From positions 6,076,001 to 6,140,000 of the forward strand of contig OZ059895.1 of NCBI GenBank assembly GCA_964057225.1: DNA of 64,000 nucleotides. Direction: 5' to 3'. A program made the position numbers and the translations under genes. The notes under the pieces were generated by a model, which ran no database searches, was not told where the DNA came from, and worked only from the letters and a program-made list of their open reading frames with translations. Below are positions 35,251 through 44,710 of the stretch, piece by piece. Within the stretch, counting starts at the first letter, position 1. Each line of letters opens with the position of its first letter. The DNA is from Auanema rhodensis (lineage: Eukaryota; Nematoda; Chromadorea; Rhabditida; Rhabditidae).

Positions 35251-36134
35251 CGCTGACTTGCACAGAAAAAGTAACCCAATAATGAATAAAATAGTAGCAG
35301 GATTGTAATTTGGTGACTTTAACCAAGCTTCGATTTATTTTGAGTTTCCATGGCAACCTGAACATTGAAACGAAATATTCAATAGTTCAAAAAGTGAATA
35401 TATAAGAATTCAAATAAAGATGGACTGAAAACATAAACATAATAAAAACAATAATATTATGTCTCACAGTTATTCTGTGAACTTGTGGACCATATGTTAT
35501 TATCAAGGGCATTTTACGGGCATTCATTACTGTGAGTATATTTCTGTTTGTTTTTAATTTTTTCAAAATTTACGTACATGTTAGGAAGTGATAAAATATA
35601 CAAGGCACTATTCTTACATATTAGATGTTCTCGAAACTTGCAGTGAAATTCTTTAAATAGTTAGCTTATCAGTTTCAAAGTTCTATATTTCAATTTAAAA
35701 AAAACGTTCATGACTGTTTAATGTTTTCATCAACACACGCTGGGCACATTTCTAACAATGTAAAATCGTCAAGATGAGGAATATTTACATTTGCATTTGT
35801 ATATAGCAAATACATTTACAATTTTTGCTTACACGACTCTTGAAAACGCTCCATTGCGTACTGCGTTTGTTTTTTTTTAATTAACATGTTCCAAACGTGA
35901 ACCCAAATACTTTCTCTTTTTTTATAATCATTATTGTTAATGATTGGTTTTTGTTTTTTTTATTCTGAATAGTTTAATATAATGTTTCAATTCATATTTT
36001 TTGATCAATTATAATGCGTTAAATTAAAGAAGTTTAGTTTATAATATTTCTAAAATTTGGTTTTATTCTGGAATATTTTTGTCACTGTAAATGCAAATGT
36101 AAAATTTATACATAATTATTTTATATAGAGAGCT
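35251..36134. other. Divergent intergenic region between ift-20 and snrp-27
   Basis: Contains the ift-20 X-box and otherwise AT-rich sequence. A 24-codon frame starting at 35460 (MSHSYSVNLWTICYYQGHFT) ends next to a good donor (GTGAGT), but I found no exon continuing it, so no gene is called. The right part is T-rich and probably outron or promoter of snrp-27. Confidence 0.5.
35344..35357. promoter_or_regulatory. X-box (RFX/DAF-19 site) of ift-20
   Basis: GTTTCCATGGCAAC matches the X-box consensus GTTNCCATGGNAAC at every fixed position. It lies 94 bases upstream of the ift-20 start codon, within the usual distance for nematode ciliary genes. RFX-family factors such as DAF-19 bind this element to switch on cilium genes in sensory neurons. 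The site and the gene identity support each other. Confidence 0.88.
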
Positions 36135-36806
36135 ATGGCAAGAAGCCGAAGTCGTAGTCGAAGTCGGAGCCGAGGTACTATCTTAGTTTGTTTTCCAAAT
36201 GTTAACTTAATGAATTTGTAGAAAGAAGAAGAAGATCAAGATCTCCAGAAAGAAGACACCATGATAGAGAAAAAGAAAAAGATAGGGGAAGAGACAAGGA
36301 TAGACATTACAGGAAAGATAAAGATAAAAAAGAGAGAAGCAGGTTTTTTTGTGTAGCTCTGCTTCTTTCTTAATCTGATTACTTTCAGAAGTCCATATGA
36401 AAGAAGAAGAAGTAGAAGTCGTGATAGAGATAGAGACCGCAGAGATAGGGACCGCGATGATCAGAGAAGAAGACGAAACAGTAGAAGTCGCAGTCCCAGG
36501 GAACGAAATCACAGTTATATACAATTTTAATACATAGAAATATTTTTTTTCTAGATTCTTCAATAGATCTCGAGTCTTTAGCATCAGCTGAAAAAGATGT
36601 TATGACACAAATGGGTTTTTCTGGGTTTGACACTACCAAAAACAAAAAGGTATCTTTGTTGCATTCAGGCCAAATTATATTTATTCCTGTATTTTTAGGT
36701 TGATGGTAATTATGAAGGTGAAGTAAAGATTAACAAACAAAGACGTTATCGTCAGTACATGAACCGTAAAGGTGGATTCAACCGACCCTTGGAATATATG
36801 GCTTAA
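36135..36806 (+). CDS. snrp-27: U4/U6.U5 tri-snRNP 27 kDa protein (SNRNP27)
   Basis: Spliceosome component of the tri-snRNP that helps choose and keep the 5' splice site. The N-terminal two thirds is an RS/RD-rich domain (MARSRSRSRSRSR ... SPERRHHDREKEKDRGRDKD ... SRDRDRDRRDRDRDDQRRRR). The conserved C-terminal box reads EKDVMTQMGFSGFDTTKNKK then VDGNYEGEVKINKQRRYRQY and MNRKGGFNRPLEYMA, nearly identical to the human end YRQYMNRKGGFNRPLDFIA. Four or five exons. A TATATAG acceptor lies a few bases before the ATG. The next gene, edc-3, begins 133 bases after the stop, a spacing typical of nematode operons. Confidence 0.93.
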
Positions 36807-36939
36807 GAATATGAGCATTTAATGATTCCTTTATTTTAATAAATTACATGTAATTATATTTTTTTAAACTCCTTTGGTCAGCTCCATTTCGAATATTTCG
36901 GTTTTTTAAGGAGCGTGATAAGAACACTTCATATTTTAG

Positions 36940-39151
36940 ATGACTAGTTGTATTGGAGGTGTTTTATCAGTCGATTGCGGCTCTAAAGGATATTACCAGG
37001 GGAAATTATCGGCTATCGACGTTGATACAAAGAACATTACTCTGGATTGTGTCTTTCGGTTTGAATTGGGAACTGCTGCATCGTGAATATAAGAAAAAAT
37101 TGTAGAAATGGTGTTCCTTTTGGAAAAAGTATTGTGTTGAGTGGAGCAGATATTGTGAATTTGAAAGTGTTAAGAACTAGCGATGATTCTTCTGTGTCAG
37201 ATGATCCAAATGAAAATCAGGACAACAAAAAGGTTTTAATTTATCTTTTGAATTATTGTTGTTCCTTCTATTAGACGAAGCGCGAGTTTCCAAAACGAAA
37301 AAATCGTAATCAAGAAAGTAAAAGTGCCAGTGGTATGATATTTAAATGTTAATAGTTACGTATTTTTTCTTGAAGAAATGCCGTATACTAAGAACAAATA
37401 TAATACCAATTCTGTTTGTGCTGAAAATGATTCGAGTAGTTTTTCTAGCGAAGTGGATACTCCTTCATCGTGAGTCTTTATAATAATTAACTTTTGACAT
37501 ATTGGTTTAAGTCGTAGAACTCGTAGCAGAAATTCTAAAAATAAATCTTCTCGTGGAACTATATCCGATACAGAACAGGTTCGATATTTTGAATATTCAA
37601 TTGAATTTAAATATTGATAGATACGACCTCCTGAATTTACACCAACTCCATTGTATAAAAAATATGAACCACAGGTTCCAAATCCTCAATGCTTGTCTGT
37701 AGCATCGGGCTCGAGAAAAAAAGGACGAGAGCGAGGAGGTAAGATTATTTTACTATTTCTTTAATTTTACTTTGCTAGCCTCACCATCTGGAATCCCAAC
37801 TGTAGATTTCCGTAATGGCTATGGAATGCATTACAAAAAGAAAAGTGATCTTGACCGTCCCCTCGATCTTCAATCTCTAGAAACTGATTTTGATTTTGAT
37901 GCCAACTTGAAACTTTTTGATGAAGAAGGCAACGAGGTGACAAAAATATGTTGATTTTATTTCAAATTCTTCATTCAGTCCGATGACAAAGAGTTCTTTG
38001 AGAATGTTGAAATGGCCAAAGCCTCTAGGAATTTTGCACATTATGAAAATATAATTTCTGATCCTAGTAGAATTACATCATGGACTGGAATAACATCCGA
38101 AAACGGTTACATTGAACCTCAAAGGTTAGATATAACATTGAGCTTTGATTAAAATTCCTTGATTCTAGTGATCGTTCTGATACTCCAAGTTTCAAAGTTA
38201 TAAATCTCGAAAGCGTGGCTACGGGTGGATTCATTCCATGCTTGGAACAAATTGAAAAGAAACGTTATATTAAAGTAGTTTTTGATTTTCAACATTTTAT
38301 GAACCTCATTTTGTAGGAATGTATATCATATTTGGGCTCAACTGTTTATCATACAATTATCGGTGATCGTCTTTTCTCTTATGCAATTTCAATTATGAAA
38401 CGGTATCAATTTATTTTTATATTTAATGTTGCTTCTTTATTTTAGGTTTTCACTTCTTGCTAATAATGTTGTTTTTCTGGCTGACAAGAAAGTATCTGGT
38501 AAATTTTTATTGCAATGTACACGAAGTTTTATTAATAGAGGGTAAATTAATTATATTCATATTTCAAACTGTGCTTATTGTTTCTTCAGAAGTTCTGTAT
38601 ATGTATATGGAAAATCTGCTGTTCCTGGATCATGTTATAATTACTGTACTGATGCTAAAGAACTTCCAGTGAGAGTAAAAGTATGCTTTTGATCATATTG
38701 GGTTGTTTAAATCTGTTTGTTTCAGTTAATCATTGTACTTTCCGAAGAGCTTCCTAGTAGTATTGTCGAGTGGTTATCTAACCAAAAGTCAGCTCATGTT
38801 ATAGGATATGAAACAAATAAGTTTAGCTGCGATCGAGATAATGTAAGTTTCAAAAAAATACATTTGAAAGAAGTTTTTGTTTAGTATCATGTCTTTATGA
38901 TTGGAACTCTAACCTCCCAGCTCTACACATCCAGTCCGTTTGTATTGGGTAGAACTAGTTTTGCTCAACTTTGCAGTGCCACAAACCCCAAGAAATTAGG
39001 TATAACTAATACAAAAACAAACGTAATCGTAAATGATTGATTTACAGACTGCGCCGTTTGTGACAGCACGGTTCCATTCTCTTGGTTAGGCGATGATGCT
39101 GAAAAACATTTAACCTCTGTGTTTGCCAACAATGTTATTGTCAATTTATAA
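36940..39151 (+). CDS. edc-3: Enhancer of mRNA-decapping protein 3
   Basis: P-body scaffold that binds Dcp1/Dcp2 and promotes mRNA decapping. The N-terminal Lsm domain reads CIGGVLSVDCGSKGYYQGKL, SAIDVDTKNITLDCVFRNGV, IVLSGADIVNLKVL (human EDC3: VSINCGDSLGVYQGRVSAVD, VTFRAGDITELKIL). A disordered linker rich in Ser/Lys follows. The FDF region has LETDFDFDANLKLFDEEGN and EMAKASRNFAHYENI. The C-terminal half is a YjeF_N-type Rossmann domain (FIPCLEQIEKKRYIKECISY ... LPSSIVEWLSNQKSAHVIGY ... PFSWLGDDAEKHLTSVFANN). The NGVPFG junction needs a 48-base intron with GTTTGA donor. The start ATG directly follows ATTTTAG, as expected for a trans-spliced downstream operon gene. Confidence 0.9.
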
Positions 39152-39453
39152 GTCACAGATCCGAAATCAAGCGGATATATGTAACTGCATGGAAGAAAAT
39201 AATGTGCAGTTTTGTTGAAGCGTTGCTCATTCCAAAATTACAATTTATCTCAATTAGTTTATATAATAGTTTTCTAAATCTGTTACGCATCTTTTTTTTT
39301 GCATGCCACAGAATATATTAAGTATTTTCTAGATTTTAAAACAAACTTGAATAAAACACCTGAGTTTGATTGTACTATATAATCTTACGTCTATATCGTC
39401 TCCATACATCGCTTACATATATACATATATATAGAAATTTGTCTTAGAGTTAC
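39152..39453. other. Intergenic region edc-3 / TMEM170
   Basis: AT-rich 3' flank and outron-like sequence, nothing coding seen. A CTTAG acceptor precedes the next ATG by six bases. Confidence 0.5.
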
Positions 39454-40000
39454 ATGGCTGAGGATGTAGTGAAATTTTCCAATGCAACTTTTGTATCAAA
39501 TGAAATAATGAATGCTACATCAGAGATAATTAGGTTGAATTACTTTCTCTACTTTCTTACATGGGATGTTACAGTTCTCTTCAAGATGAGGACAATACGT
39601 TTTATTTATCTTCAGTTTTCCAACTGAAAAAAACTAATCTTCGGGAATGGTGGGAAATCGCCTTATATATCTTTATGTGGATGTTCATATCTTACAATAT
39701 CCTGTTCGCTGGAGCAGCTGTCACAGCCTCAATATTTATGAGGCGACATACTTATCTACTTTTGTTTGTAGTTCCAATGTTCGGTTAGTTAATTTTTGTT
39801 AAACAATATTAATATTTTCTGTTCTAGCTATGTGTCTCATAGGTCCGGTTACCGTGGGTGCAATAACATCAATGTCCCTTGCTTTAGCTCTTTCTTCTTC
39901 TAATCAGCCAGTAAGTGTATACTACTGTGTTTTCTTAGGAGTTTCTCAAACTGTGATGGTCATCGTAGTGTCGTTTTCACGATTGTTAGGCACATTATAA
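39454..40000 (+). CDS. tmem170-like: TMEM170-family membrane protein
   Basis: Three-span membrane protein; TMEM170A in vertebrates shapes ER and nuclear-envelope membranes. After a hydrophilic leader (MAEDVVKFSNATFVSNEIMN) the spans are WEIALYIFMWMFISYNILFA, LLLFVVPMFAMCLIGPVTVG plus AITSMSLALAL, and YYCVFLGVSQTVMVIVVSFS ending RLLGTL. Human TMEM170A has MWYGVFLWALVSSLFFHVPA, GIVGPITAGILTSAAIAGV and GTGQTFCVLVVSFLRILATL, matching in order and at the exact C-terminus. The leader has NAT and similar N-glycosylation sequons. Four exons. Confidence 0.88.
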
Positions 40001-40434
40001 GTATTGAAATTCAGAATTGTAGTTCCTACGAGTATCACTCGTCCCATCGTAATACTTTGTTTATTGAACCGTGCGTAAGCGTACATTGTAAAACACTATA
40101 AAGTGACTATGTCATGTTTATCTATTTATATTAACTTTACATAATAAATACTATTTACAATTCATGTATGACAATAGCGCTATCAATTTTTCTTTAAGTT
40201 TTGACAACATTTTCGTGTATATTTCACAAATATAATCATAATTGTAAGAACAAATATCATATTTGCATGACGCTTGCAATATGCAAATCAGGCACGCGGA
40301 CTTCCATTTCACGTAAGTCATTTCAAAGTATTTATGAGGCGTACGGCCGTATGCACCTTGGCACTTAAATCTTAAAAACTGGTGCGTTAGCTTTTTTCTT
40401 TTTAAACAATTCTTAACATTGTTCTTATAAGGTC
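40001..40434. promoter_or_regulatory. Intergenic region with paired octamer motifs
   Basis: AT-rich spacer with two notable elements: an inverted pair of octamers (40261-40288) and an imperfect palindrome around TACGGCCGTA (40342-40351). No coding sequence seen. Together they suggest that the next gene has its own promoter here. Confidence 0.45.
40261..40288. promoter_or_regulatory. Inverted pair of POU-type octamers
   Basis: ATTTGCAT at 40261-40268 and its exact reverse complement ATGCAAAT at 40281-40288, separated by 12 bases. This is the consensus of POU-homeodomain (Oct) factors, and the sites are 147 bases or more before the ATG of the unrecognised gene. Confidence 0.45.
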
Positions 40435-42178
40435 ATGCCAAGCGATACTACTAATACTGAAACGCAAGATCGAGATGCTCTTTTATTTTTAAAAGATGCA
40501 ACCGAAGCGGATACTAAAATGACGTCAGAATTTTGCAATGAATTCGAGATGTCTAGATCAGAAACAGTCGTTAAGGATATGGTACAAAATCAGCAAAAAC
40601 AATTATCAGACATAATTTACAGAAAGAACAACCTGTTACTACTTGTGATCGGCTATCATTGGAATTTCATGGGTTTGTATAAGAATTTAAGACATTTTTC
40701 ATTGCATGTTCAGAATGAAAATCATGAAAACACCCGTCTCCAAAGTAATAGGAAATTCTGGTTTAGCTAATGCTAAGTATAATTGTAGGGAAAACCTGCC
40801 TCTATGAAATCAAAAATAACTTTTCATTTTTAGCTCCTCTGGGATCTCGAACAGTTCGTTCTAGTTCTTCTGTTCGAAGCGGTTTAAGACGAGCTCGCGT
40901 ATCACCACAGAGTTCTCCGAACAATACTGATGTGGTGAAAACACCAGGTGAGGAAATGACCAAACAATTGATGTAATCATCAATAACTGATAAATAATTA
41001 TAAGATGATCATGAAAATTACGATGTGAAATTGAATAAGCCGCAAGATTACAAAACTAATAATTTTAACGGAAAATCGTGCAAATGGGATTACGATTATT
41101 TGAACAATATCTCAGTGAGACCTTGTAGTGGAAATTTACAAAATATTTTTTAGAAGGGATTGATAATATATCCATTGATATATGTTTCTCCTGCTGGAAC
41201 AATTTCCGCAATATTATCCCACGATTTAATTATTGAAATGTCGGTTGATCGAAGTCTTCGTATTGTGCACCACGATCATTTTGTGGTGAATATTTTTATA
41301 CGACTAACTTCTGTAACTATTATATTTAGGCTTTCATAAACAGTTCTGGGTCTTCTTCAGCACTGTTACATCACCGAGCAAAAATTGTACATACTAAGGA
41401 TACTATATTCTCTAAATTCAGTAAGTAGTTGCAAAAAAGCGGAAGTATTGTTTTTATTTAGCTTCTACCACTGATAAAATAGCAGTACTTGACTCCGATG
41501 GGGTTCTTTTCACTATGAGCCACTTATCTGAAGCTTTTCTAATGAACAGCTTTATTAGGGGTATTGTGCTTTTTAAATTATATCTCATTAGTTGTGTTGT
41601 AGGAGTCTCCGCTATACCTGTTGACAAATTAGATTTTCCTTCTTCAATGAAAAATGACTTTACCTTAAAAATGTTTTATGCTGATGCACAAACGGGAAAT
41701 CAAGTAAATTAAGTTTGAGTAAATTTTAATTTTTTTAAATAGTTCATGATTCTTTGTAACGAGATAGTCGATCAAGCTATGCATCAACGCAAACCCGATG
41801 GAACTCTTATCATGCATGTCAATGGTAAATTATTCTTTAAAGTATGTTTCTGTATTGTTCGTTTCCAGGACTTTCCATTAAAAGTCAACCATCTGGCTAT
41901 ATAAGTATTGATAACAAAGCTCGTCATTTCTCTTATACTCCTGGCTGTGAAACTATCAATTTACGGACTTCACATGCCGATATTGGACTCCAGGTTTTTC
42001 CTTATTCCCAAGGTAAAGAAGTCCTATATTTCAGACTAATGAAAAAGCTTTTGTGAAAAGTGGTACTAAACGTGTTCATGTATCGAAATCAGGAATGGTG
42101 GTATCTGACGGCAATAGCGTTACATCCATGGATCAATTTGGGCAAATTTTATCCGGTGCATCCATTCTGCGCAGATGA
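40435..42178 (+). CDS. Unrecognised protein with a beta-rich C-terminal half
   Basis: About ten exons with phase-compatible short introns give a coherent product whose family I do not recognise. The N-terminus is acidic/polar (MPSDTTNTETQDRDALLFLK), followed by a Ser/Arg patch (GSRTVRSSSSVRSGLRRARV). The C-terminal half alternates hydrophobic and polar residues like beta strands: LSHDLIIEMSVDRSLRIVHH, TSTTDKIAVLDSDGVLFTMS, DFTLKMFYADAQTGNQFMIL, EIVDQAMHQRKPDGTLIMHV, SGYISIDNKARHFSYTPGC, ending SMDQFGQILSGASILRR. There is no signal peptide or membrane span. The open first exon, regular splice sites and codon usage say it is a real gene. It lies downstream of TMEM170 on the same strand, with promoter-like motifs between. 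Confidence 0.65.
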
Positions 42179-42308
42179 TTTTTTACTCTCTGTATATAAA
42201 ATGACAATTTATTTTTAATGAGTTATAAATTTTTGTTTAAACAAAATGTATTCAAGCATGAGATAAATATTCAATATTATGAACTATAATAGCTTCCGTG
42301 TTTTAATT

Positions 42309-44460
42309 TTATGGTACATCCGCGTGCAGCGTTGTAGGGAAGTCCTTGGATTCTTCGTTATTTGCACGAATGAGAGTACCTTCCTCTTCTTTATCTCTTT
42401 CCTTTTCATCAAACTTTCGGTCTTTTTCCAGTCTCCTGGCTTCTCGAACGTCTTTCAGCATATACTTGTACCGCATTAAGCCCATCCATTTGGCAAAAGG
42501 AATAAAGCGGTCATACCTATCGAGAATCTAAAAAAAATATTTTACTTGCATAAAAACTATTTATCTTACCATGCTACTCTTAGGCGTCATCTTTAACAGA
42601 AAAAATAAGATGTATAGTAAGAAAAAGAAAAACCCTGTGACATAAAATCCGACGGCTAAGACAAAGGCTGATGGAATTGTTACGGTAAGTACGGTAACAA
42701 TCTAAATATAAAAAAATTAATTGAAAAGCAACTTTTTCTACAACTTTAAACAGCATAAGGAAGCGTTCGTTGACTGTGAGGAAATTGGAATTCGATTTTG
42801 CTTTTTTTGTCACAAACTTGCAACAAGCGTATGGAAATAAAAATAGCATAAGAACTGGGCATATAAACTTAAATTATCAATATTTGTTGTTCATTAAACT
42901 TTACTTACAAAAAAGAATGAAAACATTACGGGGATTCCAAACAATACACCTATTGGATGTACATCTCGTGCTAATCGAAATAGAAAAAATCCACGTTCCA
43001 TATCATCTGTGGAAAGATTACAGGAAGTGTTACCTAAGAGAAATGAGTTTAGTGATTAATGTTTGCTTCTACCTGCAAAATGGCTGAATCCTCTAGTAGG
43101 ACGCCCACATTGCCAACAGAATTGGGTATTACATATTATATTGGCGCATCTAACATTGTTACATCCTTCTCTTTTATAATATATTGTCTATAAAAAATAA
43201 ATATACGTATGTCTATTCTTTCACATACTCTACATGTGGGACACCGTTTAATGAATCGCTCTTGATTTTCTAGATTTGGTCCTGCTAAGCCCATAATAAT
43301 ATTATCTTTATTGTGACAATATTGCAGCCATTTTCGATGTTCTAAGGGCATGATAGCATTAAGTCCATCCTAAATAAAACACTTCGAACTGTGAATTCTA
43401 CATGAAATTGTTCCAATTCACTTCTTCATCATCTAGAACCGCATTTATGTCATTTTCATGAATTGTCTTGGGGCATGTGTCCATTAAGCATCGAATTCGA
43501 ACCTTGGCTCTCAATTGAATTTCACCCTGAATGCTCAATAAGTATAATAACTATTCGATCAAACATACCTGAACGTGCAACAACATACATGGAACGCAGA
43601 CGATATGGCCACATTTACGTAACTTAATTCTAACGCATTCGCAATCCAAACAGCTTATACAAATTGGCTAAAAGTTTCTATATTGAAAAAATAACATAAT
43701 TACTATAGGTAGTATTACAGGGCCCGTATCCTCCGGAATAACTCCAATATTACAAGAAAGATTCGACTGTAAAACAGTCATGTCTTAATTAATCTAATTA
43801 GCATGCTTAAAAATATATTTATTGTATTTGAACTCACCTCCTTGGTTAGATTTGAGATCTTTCGAAGCATCAGAATTTTTGGTCGAAAAAGAGACAGGCG
43901 TAACTGGATTATTAATTACCTATTTTTACTAGTTATAACAAATTTCATATTAGCAAGAGCTATGGAATTCGAACCACCCACTTTATTAGTTTGGAAGTCT
44001 TTAGAAATATTGACGTTGTTTGTAGAGACAGTTTTAGGTGTTACAGGGATATTAATGATCTAATGAGTTTTCAATAGTTCTTACAGTTTGAATGATTATG
44101 AATGTGTTTTTCAAATCAACCCACTTCATTAACTTTAAAATCTTTTGCCGCATTAACGTTATTGGTAGAAACAGATACAGGTGTAACTGGAGTACTAATA
44201 TCCTGGTTTTTTATTAAAATTCATTCATTATAAAATATTTACAATAATTATACCTGTGCCTTTTTGGAAATTGAGATTGCGACAGGTGGTCTGATTTTAA
44301 TTGGAGGTTTAGTCAAATTGGTTACATTCATTGGAGCATTTTGAGGTTTATTAAAATTTCCTATTAATTTGTTCTTCTCATGTGAGAAAGTGGGATTCAC
44401 GGGATTGATCTGCGCATTATTTGTATATTTTGCTTGTACAGGTCCCGCCTTTGCCTGCAT
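42309..44460 (-). CDS. RBR (RING-IBR-RING) E3 ubiquitin ligase with C-terminal membrane spans
   Basis: RBR ligases take ubiquitin from E2 onto a RING2 cysteine before passing it on. The N-terminus is a polar leader (MQAKAGPVQAKYTNNAQINP) followed by repeated exons (see 43838-44202). RING1 reads ICISCLDCECVRIKLRKCGH then IVCVPCMLLHV; the IBR region contains IRCLMDTCPKTIHENDINAV; RING2 reads TIYYKREGCNNVRCANIICN then TQFCWQCGRP, with the candidate catalytic Cys in REGCNNV. Two or three hydrophobic segments follow (HPIGVLFGIPVMFSFFF; TIPSAFVLAVGFYVTGFFFF plus LLYILFFLL), then a charged tail ending FPTTLHADVP. This resembles the RNF144/RNF19 membrane RBR ligases, so an ER or other endomembrane site is likely. 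The gene lies 250 bases downstream of DDX52 on the same strand but has its own E-box palindrome. Confidence 0.75.
43838..44202 (-). repeat. Tandemly duplicated exons in the RBR ligase gene
   Basis: Three consecutive exon-sized blocks, 44125-44202 (78 bases), 43982-44059 (78 bases) and 43838-43919 (82 bases), encode related 26-residue units: PVTPVSVSTNNVNAAKDF, PVTPKTVSTNNVNISKDF and PVTPVSFSTKNSDASKDL. Each is flanked by its own acceptor and a donor. The first two keep the frame. The third, with its evident donor GTGAGT, is one base over a multiple of three and does not fit the phase of the next exon, so it may be skipped, decayed or spliced differently. Confidence 0.75.
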
Positions 44461-44483
44461 TTTAAATAATACGAATGAAAGAA

Positions 44484-44501
44484 TTCACGTGATCACGTGA
44501 A
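44484..44501. promoter_or_regulatory. Perfect palindrome with two TCACGTGA E-boxes
   Basis: TTCACGTGATCACGTGAA is its own reverse complement over 18 bases and contains two abutting TCACGTGA units. CACGTG flanked this way is the preferred site of TFEB/MITF/HLH-30 (CLEAR-like) and related bHLH factors. It lies 24 bases upstream of the ATG of the RBR ligase. Confidence 0.6.
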
Positions 44502-44710
44502 AAAAATGTAATTCAAACACATATTTCGCATTTTTCATTAAGTATCTATTGCAAGTACTATTTCATTTTCTTACCATTTATCAGTATTTATTGGTAGCCA
44601 AACAAAATTGCAAAATATTCATTTTCATAACAACAAACAGAAGAATCAACAACAACAATAACAACTGAAAAAAACAATTCATTTTTCAACCAGGTCAGTC
44701 TGTAAAAAGT

